From: Dichetophora obliterata
Taxonomy: Eukaryota > Arthropoda > Insecta > Diptera > Sciomyzidae
DNA length: 64,000 nt
Direction of reading: 5' to 3'
NCBI GenBank assembly: GCA_963920525.1
Contig: OY986437.1
Coordinates: forward strand, 109,608,715-109,672,714
Position numbers and translations under genes: made by a program. The first letter of the stretch is position 1. Every line of letters starts with the position of its first letter. This document shows positions 11,041 through 23,800 of this stretch, one piece after another. The notes under the pieces were generated by a model that was given only the letters and a program-made list of their open reading frames with translations, was not told where the DNA came from and searched no databases.

Positions 11041-11322
11041 ACCAAAAATTATTTAATTAAATGAATGCAATCACGTGAATGCAGTTCGTGAATCACGTGA
11101 ACTCAGTTTTTTTTCAAATCATTGATTGGGACTTGAAATTTCGAATCACAATCAATGATTTGAAAAAATTAAAGCAATCACCTTTTCAAATCATTGATTG
11201 GGATTTGAAATTTTAAATCACAATCAGTGATTTGAAAAAATGTATTTAATCACTTTTTCAAATAATTGATTGGGAATTAAATGATTTTAAATAGCATATG
11301 AATGCATTCTTTATCAGCTCTG
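11041..11322. mobile_element. hAT-type MITE copy, right end intact
   Basis: The right terminus CTTTATCAGCTCTG (ends 11322) is the inverse of the CAGAGCTG end seen at 30803. The interior consists of alternating inverted units built on TTTTTCAAATCATTGATTG and CAATCAATGATTTGAAAAA, as in the larger copy. The left terminus is missing. An 8-bp duplication cannot be verified because the left boundary is lost. Confidence 0.65.
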
Positions 11323-11358
11323 AATAATATCCACAAATTTGATCTTGTTAAATAAATA

Positions 11359-11488
11359 CATATTGTCGTTACAAAAGTGAACTTGCGAATCTGAAAAATT
11401 AAATTTTTCATTTCTAATGAAAATTCTATGGAAAATTAAAAATGAAATTTTTTAGATTCGCAAGTTCACTTTTGTAACGATGATATAC
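11359..11488. mobile_element. Short hairpin MITE, about 34-bp arms
   Basis: CGTTACAAAAGTGAACTTGC at 11367 has its inverse GCAAGTTCACTTTTGTAACG ending at 11479. The arms continue inward through GAATCTGAAAAATT and outward imperfectly. The 45-bp loop is A/T-rich and carries its own AATTTTTCATT / AATGAAATTT symmetry. There is no coding capacity. It may be a MITE or a hairpin-forming relic. Confidence 0.55.
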
Positions 11489-12760
11489 GCAGTTTCATTT
11501 TATGAAAATCAAGTGGTTTTTCATTCAGAATCTCATAAATCCGAACAGTCAGATGATTTTGCCTCCATGGACGTCCACATTATTTTTTCTAGGGGGGAAA
11601 AGGCATAAAGGAGTCTTGAATGCGTATAAAGGAAATTTAACCTACATTATTCTATTTTATGTTTTTTTGAAATTTTTGGTATCCATTTTGTAAACATGAT
11701 ATGCACACTAGACGATTTGAGACGCTCTTGCACACTTTAAAAAATCCAATGTTTTTTTTTTTAAAAAAGAGTGTAAAAATGTTTCTTGCATCGTGCCCGA
11801 AATATTTTTAAATTTCATTTTATTTTTTTGTCATGTAATACATTGCTAGGTCATTTGTGAGCAAACATTTAATAACACGCACAACACAATTGATCACTAG
11901 GAGCTAGGTCAAAGTCCTTCCAAGGGCTGAAATGGCCAGTTTGTTTTTTTTTTTATTTTTAATACATTTCTAGTGTAAACTACCAAACATCGATTTTTCT
12001 TTATTCATCGTCGATTGCTCATCTCTTGTTGTTTTAAATTTTCTGACATACTTATGGCAAGCAATTTTACAATAATAATCTACTATGGTAAAAATTCGTT
12101 TAAATTGTAAGCTTTAACTCAAATAAATGTTGATGTATGTTTCCTTATCTCAAATGAAACTTTTACAGGTTTATATGTGTTACACAGGACAAACGTAAAA
12201 GAGTCCAAAACTCTGTCGAAAATGTTTTGAATAAATTTAAATAATTGTTTTTGCAAAAGCAAATATTCTTATTTGTTTAGTTAAATAATCTAAGGTATCT
12301 TATATCATAAAATGCTTACATCAAATTTACAAAAACCATTTGCAGAAATTCTGGTCTGACTTTTCAATGTCGTCATAATTTTTTTTATTGATTTTGAAAA
12401 TTTATGTGATCGAATTTTGTTGCACCGACATTCATTAATGTTTTACAGACATTTGCCTTATTAGAAATGGAAAACAAAATCCACTTATATTTGGTTGAAT
12501 TTAACGTAGAATATGATTGTGTGAAAAAAAATTCGAAAAAAACAAAATGTGGCAAAATAATTATTGGTTCTTAAATAAGCAGCTACAGTATACATTTTTT
12601 ATTGTTGTGCTATATGTATATTGTCTCATCACTAAATGTTTGCCCTTATAATTTCAATACTGACCAAGTAATAATTTTTTTCTATGAACGTATTTTTTTC
12701 TGACTTTGCGCGTGTATAATTTATTTTTTTTTTGTTTAATTATCTTCATATTGGCTCTTG
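11489..12760. other. Non-coding stretch, nothing recognised
   Basis: AT-rich sequence without gene or repeat structure that I can name. It ends at the target site of the non-LTR element that follows. Confidence 0.4.
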
Positions 12761-12803
12761 TAAACCATAGTTACTTACTACTTACTTAATTACTTAGTTG
12801 GCG

Positions 12804-14260
12804 CTACAACCGTATGTCGGTCTTGGCCTCATCTAAGAATTTGCGCCAGCCATTTCTGTCTTTCGCTTGCTGGCGCCAGTTGGAAATTCCAAGCTTCGTC
12901 AGGTTGTCCTCTACTTGGTTTTTCCAACGAAGATGCGGTCGTCCTCTTCTGCGTTGACCGCCGCTGGGTACCGAATCGAATGTTTTCTTCACTGGAGCAT
13001 CGTCTTTCATGCGCTGAGCATGACCAGGCCAGCGAAGCCGCTCGATTTTAATGCACTTGACTATGTCGATGTCAGCATACAGCTCATGCAGTTCATCATT
13101 CCACCGTATTCGGTACTGATTCACGCAGATTGGTCCGTAGATCTTACGAAGAATCTTTCTCTCGAATGCTCCTAAAGTCTTTTCATCGAAACTGCTCAGC
13201 GTCCAGGTTTGTGATGCATAAAGTAGGACGGGCATGATGAGCGATTTATAGAGCTTGATTTTCATTCGTCGAGAGAGGGCTCTGCTTCTCAATTGCCTAC
13301 TGAGCCCAAAGTAACACCTGTTGGCAAGAGTTATTCTTCGTTTGATCTCAATGCTGATATCGTTGGTTGAGTTTATGCTGGATCCCAGATAAACGAAGTC
13401 CTTCACAACCTCGAAAGAGGTATTGTCAACTGTAACGTGGGTTCCAAGACGCTGGGACTGTTTTTTTGTTGACACCAAGTATTCCGACTTATCTGCATTC
13501 ACTGCCAGTCCCATTCGACGTGGCTCTCTTTCTTATCTGGAGAATGCTGCACTGACTCAGCATAACACTCTTGTAGAATATTGTGCCACTACGTCTCAGA
13601 TCAACAGCTCGGATGATCTTTTCCATCATTAGGTTGAAAAAGTCGCACGATAAGGAATCACCTTGTCTGAAACTTCGTTTGGTAACAAATGGTGGAGAGA
13701 GGTCCTTCCCGATTTTAACTGCGCTGCTGGTGTTGCTCAGTGTCATCCTGCAAAGTCGTATTAGTTTTGCAGGAATACCAAATTCGGACATGGTGGAGTA
13801 CAGGTGCTTCCTTATTGGGCTGTCGAAGGCGGCTTTGTAGTCGACAAAAAGATGGTGGGTGTCGACTTGTTTTTCTTGAGTCTTCTCCAAGATTTGTCGT
13901 AGCGTGAAAATCTGGTCGATGGTGGACTTTCCAGGTCTGAAGCCACACTGATAAGGTCCGATCAGTTCGTTTACAATGGGCTTCAATCTTTCACATAAAA
14001 TGCTTGACAGGACCTTATATGTGATATTAAGAAGGCTTATCCCACGGTAATTGGCACAGATAGTGGGATCGCCTTTCTTGTGGATTGGGCAGAGCACACT
14101 GAGATTCCAATCGTTCGGAATGCATTCTTCCGACCATATTCTATATAGAAGCTCGTGAATGCATTTAAGTAGAGTCTCGCCTCCGTTCTTAAACAGCTCA
14201 GCAGGTAAGCCATCAGCTCCCGCGGCTTTGTTATTTTTAAGCCGAGCTATAGCTGTCAGA
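12804..14260 (-). pseudogene. Reverse transcriptase domain of the CFDP2-like element, YADD lost
   Basis: The minus strand reads KNNKAAGADGLPAELF, then SVLCPIHKKGDP, YRGISLL, FVDYKAAFD (motif A) and RQGDSLSCDFFNLMMEKI, followed by a C-terminal part ending RRRGRPHLRWKNQVEDNL. Normally a YADD-containing stretch links MMEKI...YKSVML to the MGLAVN segment. Here VML runs directly into remnants of the following VSAAFS segment, with a frame change near 13570, so the catalytic YADD block has been deleted. This copy cannot encode active reverse transcriptase. A TGA near 14253 and frame changes upstream also interrupt it. Confidence 0.85.
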
Positions 14261-14919
14261 ACTTATAATAGTCGGGCTTATCATAGTCGGGCAGCGGAAC
14301 CTCAACGCTGTCATCCAAAATTGGGGTTTCCGGAATATCATCTCTATTGGCGGGATTGTTGTCAGCGTCGCCATTTAGAAGCTTAGAGAAGTGTTCCCTC
14401 CATAACGTCAGTGTACTTCGGACATCTGTCACTAGATTCTCGTTTTCATCCTTGCAGGAAGAGGTCCCGGTTTTAAAACCATCGGCAAGGCGTCTTATTT
14501 TTTCGATAAATTTTCGAGCCTCATTCCTATCACCATACATCTCAATCTTCTCTTGCTCGCGCTTTTCTGCCTCTCTTTTTTTCCGCCTGAAAATATGTCT
14601 CTCTTCCCTCCTCTTTTCTTTGTATCGCTCCTTAGCAGCGCGCGTTACAACCGATTGCAGGGTGGCTTTGTAGGCGGCGTCTTTCTCTGCAGTGGCGTCG
14701 CGACACTCCTGGTCGTACCACTGGTTTCGGCGAGGGCGTTGGTAGCCAATCACCTCTTCAGCAACCGCACGCATGGAGTTGGAAATATGTGTCCACTGCG
14801 CGCATATATCATCGATTGGAGGAGTGCTTTGAAGCAGGAGTGAGAGTCGAGTGGCGAAAGCATCGGCTGTCTGTTTCGATTGCAGCTTGTCGACGTCTAG
14901 CTTTCTCTGTGTAGGGTTG

Positions 14920-15672
14920 CGTGTATTCTTAACTGCGCACAGACGTGTACGGATCTTCGCTGCAACAAGACAGTGATCCGAGTCAATATTTGCACCACGG
15001 ATTGTGCGTACATCCAATATACTGGAAGAGTGCCTACCATAGATCAAATTGATTCTTGGTTTTTTGATCAGGGGACATCCAGGTGGCTTTATGAATATTG
15101 AGATGCTTGAATCTAGTGCTACTTACGACCATGTTTTGTGCTGCGGCGAAGTCAATCAGCCACATTCCGTTGTCGGAGGTGTTGTCGTGGAGGCTGAACT
15201 TTACGACTGTTGGACCAAAAATATTTTCCTTGCCCACCTTAGCGTTAAAGTCACCAAGCACGATTTTTACGTCGTGATGGGGGCAGCGCTCGTAAGCATT
15301 TTCAAGGCGCTCGCAGAAAATTTCCTTGATCTCATCGTCATTGTCTTCTGTCGGATCGTGCGCACATATTAGGCTTATATTGAAAAATCTAACCTTGATG
15401 CGGATTATGGCAAGTCGTTCGTTCACAGGTGTGAATCGCAGGACGTGGGGCCGTAGTCTCTTGTCAACTACAAATCCGCATCCAAACTCGTGCTTCTCTA
15501 CATGGCCGCTGTAGTAGATATCACAGGGTGCATGCCGAATGCAACCCTGTCCCTTACATCGCATTTCTTGGATAGCAGTGATATCAGCTTTGTATCTTTC
15601 CAAAACATCAGTCAGTTGGATAGAGGCACCTTCCCAATTAAGGGTTCGGACATTCCAGGTGCATATCCGTAA
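14920..15672 (-). pseudogene. AP-type endonuclease domain of the CFDP2-like element
   Basis: The minus-strand frame reads CTWNVRTLNWEGA, DITAIQEMRCKGQG, LICAHDPTEDNDD and VLGDFNAKVG, typical of an exonuclease-endonuclease-phosphatase fold. It continues to ATWMSPDQKTKNQ, where a frameshift near 15040 breaks the usual NQIDH step. The adjacent frame then supplies GRHSSSILDVRTIRG and the catalytic DSDHCLVAAK. No initiating Met is in frame upstream of TWNVRT: a stop precedes it by a few codons, so the 5' end is either damaged or slightly truncated. Confidence 0.8.
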
Positions 15673-15756
15673 GTCATTATCAGTTTTTCATTTGCAGTAG
15701 TCGTCATCAGATTTGGGGATCATTTTTCTTCTTTTTTAAACCATAGTAAACCATAG

Positions 15757-18700
15757 TAGAAGTTAAAAAACATGTCTCAGTGTCACACTTTAAGTCGTCT
15801 GTTTTTAGTACGGTGATGTCGGCTTAAAATGCCATTTGTTTTTTACGTGAAATTTTTTGAAGAAGTGCAATTTGGACTTGAACTTAAAAGTTATTTACCT
15901 AGAAAAAATTTATTTATATACGTCGAATATAAAATCGCACCTGGAGTGATATATTGACGGGTATGTTTAAAGTTTTTATTCGAAAGTTGTAAATTTTTCG
16001 AAAAATTTTATTAAAACAAAAAGGTTCTAGAGTCATTGAAAAAAATACTTATAATTATTCTATATTTCTAATAGATATTCTTGGATTTTTTCAGAAAAAA
16101 TAGCCAAATCCGAAAATGGTTTCAAATGTATAAAAAATGCATATGTTTTCTTTGGTGATTTTAAATATATTTTTGTAAATTTTTTTTTTTTTGGTTGTTT
16201 TCAAGATCAATTCAATTTTAATATTTTTATCGTACTATTAGCCGTAAATGCAACGAGAGTAAGAACGCTTAATATGGCACTGCACTTAACGCTCAAGATT
16301 TATTTTCATTTTTGTATGTGAATTCTGATATTAAAAAAGAAATTCAGAGATTGTGCTTATTATAAATTTTGTTAAATAAATTACATTGGCTCTTCAAATA
16401 AATTTCGTAAGCTCCACTCTACTACAATATTCATATGTTTTTAAAGCTTGAACATATCAATAAATAGTGGCTGACAAAAATCTACATACAGCTTCGAATT
16501 TTTGATTTCTGCAAAATTTAACTATTTGAATGAAAAACAAAGTATGCAATTTTATTTGAGATGATTTGTACGTAACAAAAAATAAAAAATCTACAACAGC
16601 ACAACAAAACATTCGCAATAATTTGAAAAACTTAACGCGACCACAGCTATATACAAGGCGTTGTGCGTGGCTTTAAAAACAAGTTCAGTAAAAAGAATCG
16701 ATAAGTTTTACTTTATATTTGCTTGCATTAGATAACGGATTATTAATTGTACCACTACTGGGTACAGTGTGTGACCCTTAAGTAAAAGAACACCAAACTA
16801 TAAAAACTAGCAAATCACATCGGAATAAGTACTTTCTTAACATACAAAAAAAGATTTTCCAACACATGCCCAATTAAAAATTAGCTTATATCTCATTAAA
16901 ATAACAACTATGCTTTGAATTTCCAAGGACTATAGTGTAGTATTGTTAGTCAGTGAGTATTTAAAAATTTAAAAAAGATTATTTTTCATTTGAGATCAGA
17001 TTAAATCTTTCAAAGTTATTTCCGTTGTTTATGTAAGTTTTTAATGTGTTCAGAAAAAAAAGTAGCCAATTACTCATAGTTAGAATTGACTTTCTACAAA
17101 AATCCTTATTATTATGAATTTTTTGCACAATTCTTGAATAAACGTACTTGTGAGAAAATACGCTTATGTGATTCGCTCGTTTTCTATCATTGTTCCCCAA
17201 ATCTAGGTCCACGTTTTTCACAAAAGAATTGGAATATCTTTCATAAAATACTTTGGCAGGTCGTATCGCAGCTGTACCGTAATGGGTTTTAGTAACTTTG
17301 CAAATTGTCAACAAAAACTATATCAATAAAATGTCACTTACTACCTACCTACCTACCTACCGATTGCCACTAAAGCCTTCTTTCTGTATACAACCATCCA
17401 ACTCCCTGAAAAAATCTATCAAATGTTAAATTTAATTGTTGCCAGTCAATAAGTATTTCAGCTGAAACGCTCAGAAATAATTTGTATCAATTCCACTTGA
17501 GTTCAACGGTATTTTTTACATTTCATGTTACCGCTACAAACCGTTTGATCTGACCTTTTTAAAATCATTTCAAACTGCTGTCGTCATAACACATGCCTGA
17601 GGCATGACAACAAATTGCAGCTGATCTAAAAGCAGCAATAAATAAAATAAAAAACTATGGCAACAGACTAAATACCAAGTCCGCGATGTGAATCGCAATA
17701 ATTTGTATTTGCATTCAAGTTATTGCCATTAATTGAGTGGAACCTTCCTCACCTGCCACCTAGCTGATGAAAGAGCCAATTAAATCTAAGAGCCGTTGAA
17801 GAAGAGCTGGTTTTATGACAAAAGTGTCTGCATGTCTTGAACATAGCAATGTCTTAACTTGAGATTCTAAAGTAAAAGGATGTTGATGATCTTTTTTTTA
17901 AGGGATCAACTTAAGCATGAATTTTAAATAAGCTATAATCGACAAGTCACGACAATGAGCTACTTATTCGGCGGAAACGGAGTATTTTGCTAGATGCCAA
18001 ACCTTGTCCATCACTGCAATCATATATCGATTAGCCTTGAATATTTTGAAAGTATATTTAATTCTTCTTTTTTGAAATACGAAAAACAATAGCATTCTAA
18101 AAACTTATCTTTTCAAAGCTGAGCAATTCTGAGCAAATTGTTTGACAGTGATTTGCAAAGATCAATCGGCTTAGCGGCAAAACTGCAAACGAAGGTCTTC
18201 ACAACCTTAAATAACAATGATCAAAACAACTTCGATATTGTTCACGACAAAAGCTGTCATCAGCTTGGTCATCAATCGGAAATAATTACTCAGCATTCAA
18301 CAGGGGGTCTTTGAATAACTGAAAATTATTTTCAAATTTGTTAGTTTATCCTAAGAAGATGTTAGCATTAATTTAAACAGTTTAAAGATGAACTCATAAA
18401 CGTCTTAAATGAGAGTTTTGAAGAGGCAACCTTTGCTGCCAAGAGCACAGTCAAAAGTCTGTTGCTCGAAATTTTGAGCAAAAGGCCTTACAATAGAAAA
18501 TCAACATTTCATGGACAGAATAATAAAAACTATTATATACATAGTTTTTTTTGTATGAGTTTACTAATAAAGTAAAAACTGTGACTTAAAACAGGGTAAG
18601 TAGTTGCAGCTTTTGGTTTGATCTCCGAATTAAGGCGCAATGGAAAACATTGAAAAACTTCGTATGTATGTCAGATACATTCAAATTTGTATGGATTTTA

Positions 18701-19729
18701 CTAAAGTATTTCTGATTAGTTGTGCCCGCTCTTATGAATGATACTTGCATAAAAATCTCATAATGCCCAAAAAATACCAAACTTTTCATAAACTGGATGA
18801 GCTTCCGTTAAAAATGTGTTTTTCGGGCCCTCTGAATTTATTAGTTTTTATACTAGCATTCATGGTTGCACGAAAATTAAAACAAAATTTTACCTTTATG
18901 TATAATTGTTAGTTGAATCCGTTTCCGTATTTAGATTTGACATTAAATTAAGAAGATTGAGGTCTTCAGGAGCAAATTGAAACAAATACTGTTTATTTTT
19001 TTCACTCAGTTTTTATTTTAATTCTTCCATCTGGTAATAACGATGTTCTTTTCAAGATCAAATAATTTAATTTAATTTAATTTAATTAACTAACTGTTGA
19101 ACGATTACAAAATATAATAGTTTTCCGGATCCAAAATTTGTAGACTAAAATCAAGGTAACCACTCAATTCAAATCAAAGGTAACCACTTCAATTCAAATA
19201 TTTTTCGGAATGATTTGGCACCAAACACGAAAATATTCAACTCAAAGTGGAAACACATACATTCAGTTTTATGTTGTTTCCTCTTTAAATTAAAGTGTTA
19301 TACACCTTAAAATGATAAGTATTCGACTTTTACTTAACGCAGATTCAGATTTAATTCAAAGAGGAAGCATATTCAATTGGAATACTAACGTATTTATTTT
19401 AAATGCGTTATAAATTTGATGTAAGATATTTTCTACTTTGATTACAAGTCCTTGCATTAATGAATCAAAGTGATTTTCACTTTAAATGAAATACTTAACG
19501 TTTTTTATATTGAATGGTTGGTTATAGGGTCCGTAAAACAAAATCAAAAAAATAACTCAAAATTGGTTTTTATAGAAATATTTTTTTATTAAAATATTAG
19601 AATCAATGTGGTAAAATTTTAACAAAAAATTATATAATAATTCAATATAAATATTACATTTATGTAAGAGAATTATGATTTCAAAAATGTAGTTATAAAA
19701 ATTTATTTCTGACAAGTTTTAATATTATT
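15757..19729. other. Intergenic stretch, no gene; one CTAC microsatellite
   Basis: About 4 kb without a recognisable coding frame. A perfect (CTAC)5 tract lies at 17341-17360. Near 19140-19520 there are repeated AAAGTGGA / TCAATTCAAAT words similar to 23160-23440 on the far side of the foldback element, so the two may be halves of one older repeat. ORFs at 16979-17314 and 18586-18789 look like chance. Confidence 0.45.
17341..17360 (+). repeat. (CTAC)5 microsatellite
   Basis: Five perfect copies of CTAC, preceded by a further partial TTACTAC-like run. Confidence 0.9.
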
Positions 19730-22721
19730 CATTTGGTATAAATCAACGAGTATATCTATAAGAGTTTTCATTCGTCGCTCGCTATTTTTTGCTCGCTAAT
19801 ATTAGCCATCCATCGACAGAACAGGATATTTTGATGGGACATTTATTTTATACCCCTTCAAAAGTGCGAGTTTGCTTACATTTTGTTTTATATATTTTGA
19901 TCATTTTGGCTGAGTGCACAAGGGAGCAAAAAGATCGATATTTTTAAATGTGCTTGCCTGTTTCTTCTTATTTGAATATCTGAAGATATATTGCAAATTT
20001 TATGAATGAAAATAAAATTTTAAAGCTTCTTATTTGCATGTGCATGGTTGCCAATTTTATTTTGTTTCCCGCTAGACATTTTTGTTGTGATTTTGTTGTA
20101 GCTATATTTTGGTTGCTGCTGCAGAGAAGGATTTTTAGGTATTTCATTCGCTGAATAGAAAGACAGAATTCTGATTCGGCTAATGAAATAATTATTGGTT
20201 AATCAAAAAAATGTAGCAATAAAATAGAATTTGTTTAGCAGTATTTTATAAATTTAAAGAAATATTTTGGTTGCTACTTTGGATACACAAGCATAATTTT
20301 TAGATACTTCATTAGCCGAATAGATAGTCGGAATTCTGATTCGGCTAATGAAATAATTATTGCTAAGTCAGGACTTGAAAAAATGTTTATTTACGGAACA
20401 AAGTAACGCATTTTAAAAAGGTTTCCTCTGATTTATTTGGAATATAAAAGAAAATACATACTAATAAAACCTAATCGATTTCAAAGTATTTGCGCTGTTG
20501 TTGGGTTCTCCGGCTTTATTTTCAAGGTTTATTTATAATTAAATAAAATACAATCATTTACATTTTTTCATGTTATTTTATAATATTTTTTAAAATTATT
20601 TTACGTCCAAAGTGGACACCTAAAAGAAAGTTGTGTTGCTGGCACGGGTGATTACGGCACTTGAAGTCATTTGAAAAAACAAAATTTAAATACATTATTG
20701 TTCTGCGAGTTGTCATTCTGGCAGGTAGTAGATTTATATATAATTATTAAAAAATGAAAAAATGGCGAACTTCTAAGCAGACATTTACAAATATCAGGTT
20801 TTCTTCATATATATATAATTATTTATATATAATTATTAAAAAATGAAAAAATGGCGAACTTCTAAGCAGACATTTACAAATATCAGGTTTTCTTCATCAG
20901 GGTAAAAAACACAAAAAAGATTAAAAATTAACAATTCTACTATCTGCTAAGGCCATTGACTGTTGAATTATTAATTGAAAATTCAGCCCAATCGGCTTAA
21001 TAGATTTTTTTAAACACCCTGAGTAAAAAAGTCATAAAATATTGTTTCGAGAAAATCACTTTTCTCTAGACGACGATTTTAAATATTTTGTAGAATATTA
21101 CTTTTGAAAACAATTTTTTATAAGTACAATTTATATAATTGTATAAAATTGTATACTGAAACTAGGCTATTTTTTGGATAAACATTAGAGCGGAGTAGGA
21201 ATGTCAACTTTTTTATTTTTGTTGATCACGGGATTTTCGAGATCTGCAACTACAATCCCTGGATTGTATATACTATAATAAATACAATATATATATGTAC
21301 TGTTGTTTTGTGTAAATGTACATTAAGGTGGCCCTAATTCATAAAAGATTTTTTACGTCATAGGCAAAAACTATTCTATTTGATATAAAATTAAAATCTA
21401 TGCAGTTTTTTCGAAAAAATCCCCAAAAATCAAAAAAGGCAAAATTTAAAATACCGACTTTATGGATAGCTGTTTTATAATCTTAGCTATTTCGTACAAA
21501 ACACAACAAAAGCCAAAATTCGAATAATTTTTTTTATTCGAATTTTGGCATTTGTAGTTTGTAGTTGTAATTGAACATTAATCAATCTAATCAAAACTAA
21601 ATTTTAAAAAATTGTTGTTTTAATAGTGATTTAAAAGAATTTTATGTAGACAGTTACTGGTAAACCAAAAATATATATTTGTACATGTATTACAAAAAAT
21701 ATGCTATAAATTATTGAGGATATTATTGTCAAATTATATGTTTGGCTTTTTGTTGTTGAATTGGTAAAAGTTTTACTTCTTTGTTATATCAATTTGATAC
21801 AGAATACGCACTATAATAAAATAGCAGTGGATGTGTTGCACTTTTTGGAAAATTATTAATTTTGTTTAGATTGATTAATATTCAATTATTCTTCAATTAC
21901 AACTACAAACTATAAAAGCCAAAATTCGAATAAAAAAAATTATTCGAATTTTGGCTTTTGTTGTGTTTTGTACGAAATAACTTAAGATTATAAAATAGCT
22001 ATCCATAAAGTCGGTATTTTAAATTTTGCATTTTTTGATTTTTGGGGATTTTTTCGAAAAAACTGCATAGATTTTAATTTTATATCAAATCGAATAGTTT
22101 TAGCCTATGACGTAAAAAAACTTTTATGAATTAGGGCCACCTTAATGTACATTTACACAAAACAACAGTATCCAAAGTAGCAACCAAAATATTTCTTTAA
22201 ATTTATAAAATACTGCTAAACAAATTCTATTTTATTGCTACATTTTTTTGATTAACCAATAATTATTTCATTAGCCGAATCAGAATTCTGTCTTCCTATT
22301 CAGCGAATGAAATACCTAAAAATCCTTCTCTGCAGCAGCAACCAAAATATAGCTACAACAAAATCACAACAAAAATGACCAGCGGGAAACAAAATAAATT
22401 CGGCAACCATGCACATGCAAATAAAAAGCTTTAAAATTTTATTTTCATTCATAAAATTTGCAATATATCTTCAGATATTCAAATAAGAAGAAACAGGCAA
22501 GCACATTAAAAAATACCGATCTTTTTGCTCCCTTGTGCACGCAGCCAAAATAATCAAAATATATAAAACAAAATGTAAACAAACTCTCACTTTTGAAGGG
22601 GTATAAAATAAATGTCCCATCAAAATATCCTGTTCTGTCGATGGATAGGCTAATATTAGCGAGCAAAAAATAGCGAGCGACGAATGAAAACTCTTATAGA
22701 TATATACTCGTTGTATAAATG
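19730..22721. mobile_element. Large foldback element, 3.0 kb
   Basis: The left arm starting CATTTGGTATAAATCAACGA has its inverse at the right end (TCGTTGTATAAATG, ending 22721). The outer arms (about 19730-20285 and 22172-22721) and inner arms (about 21300-21600 and 21850-22170) match over nearly their whole length, with high identity. The centre at about 21600-21850 is unique. The left arm holds an extra block of about 1 kb (20286-21297) absent from the right arm. Arms contain GAATTCTGATTCGGCTAATG palindromes and a TTATTCGAATTTTGG palindrome. No transposase is recognised, so it is probably non-autonomous. Confidence 0.75.
20286..21297. repeat. 1-kb insertion in the left arm, bordered by TA
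   Basis: The right arm reads CTTTGGATACTGTTG uninterrupted. The left arm has CTTTGGATA at 20285 and resumes TACTGTTG at 21298, so a block with TA at both edges was inserted here or lost from the other arm. The block carries another copy of the TCGGCTAATGAAATAATTATT motif present in the arm, and a tandem duplication of 77 bp (20732-20808 and 20821-20897, containing GAAAAAATGGCGAACTTC). The ends are not inverted, so a simple mariner element is not shown. Confidence 0.55.
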
Positions 22722-23800
22722 CAAAGGAGTACTTGTGAAATAAGAAATAGTTGTAATTAACACACTTTCGTCATTTAGACCTTCTTCATATGATTGAAAA
22801 TGTTAACAAAATCTTTTGATGTTTATAGGGTTAGAAATAACAAACATTTTGCTCTACATTAAAAATATCTTAAAAAGATGAAATAATAATGGACTCCAAA
22901 ATGCTAAATAGTAATTACATTTATAAATAATTCCTTTATATTGGACCCACTCCGAAACTCTTCGTCTTCTTCTTTCTTCTTCTCTCATCGTCTTCTTCCA
23001 AATTTGTAACTTCGTGTCGACAAGTGTTGTGTCCAAGTTAAGAACTTGGCCAAATTCATTAAAATATTAAATATTTTCCAATTTTTTCAATCTTGTTAAT
23101 AAAACTGTTATTAAAACTATTGCAACGAAATTATGCTGAACACATATACACAAAAATATGCATCCAACTTCAAATTGAAGTGCCTTCCACTTTAAAATAT
23201 ATATTTTATACTACGTTTTCACTACTGACAACCTCAATATAAACCATGTTATTTATCAACTTAATTTCGAAGTGGATGCACTTTAAAGAATATAATAGCT
23301 ATAGTGGATCACCATTATTTTGAAGTTTTTCCACTTCTTATTGGAGATCAAATGTTTTCATATTTGATTTAAAGGATTTCAATGTGAATTTAAAGATGAT
23401 TTCTTAAAAATGGAGCAACGTAAAATTAACATTATATTATTTAATTTTAAGTTACGATTTTTTCCTGAGTGTACTATTATTTTTAACACAGCTGTAGAAT
23501 ATTTTGCATATAGTGGGCGTGAAAAGTAGATGTGGCAAATCTTACATAGCTTATCACGATTCTGTCCCTTATCGCCTAAATCGGTTCAGTGGGTCTCTTG
23601 TGATTGTCGAATATCCGTGCAGTGGCACAAGCGCTTTTATATAATAGTATAGATAGTTACATTTATATATTTATATGTATATTAAGATAATAGTTTAAAA
23701 TGTATGTACGAGAAAAAACAATAGTTAAATCACCTAAGACGGCTTGGGTGGATAGAATTTTATGGAAATTATAAACTTATGCTTATTCACCCAAGTAATT
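22722..23800. other. Repeat debris, no gene
   Basis: No coding frame. A short CTTCTTC-rich patch lies at about 22965-22997. The part around 23500-23660 (AGTGGGCGTGAAAAG, then TTTATATAATAGTATAGATAG) resembles, inverted, the beginning of the element at 9619. The 23160-23440 part has AAGTGGATGCACTTTAAA words like those near 19160-19520. Confidence 0.4.

Larger units (their letters stand above)
12771..15746 (-). mobile_element. CFDP2-like non-LTR retrotransposon, with target duplication
   Basis: The 10-bp target duplication TAAACCATAG lies at 12761-12770 and at 15747-15756 (with a second tandem copy at 15737-15746). The minus-strand element encodes an endonuclease followed by a reverse transcriptase of the type annotated in many arthropods as craniofacial development protein 2-like. 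Instead of poly(A), the 3' end carries a short TAAG/TAGT-type tail (plus strand TTACTTACTACTTACTTAAT). Near full length at about 2.97 kb, but the reading frame is broken at least three times. Clade is uncertain (RTE-related is my guess). Confidence 0.85.

Noticed and set aside
12867..15672. Plus-strand ORFs such as 12867-13175, 14347-14673 and 15049-15372
   Set aside because: Antisense to the CFDP2-like element's endonuclease and reverse transcriptase.
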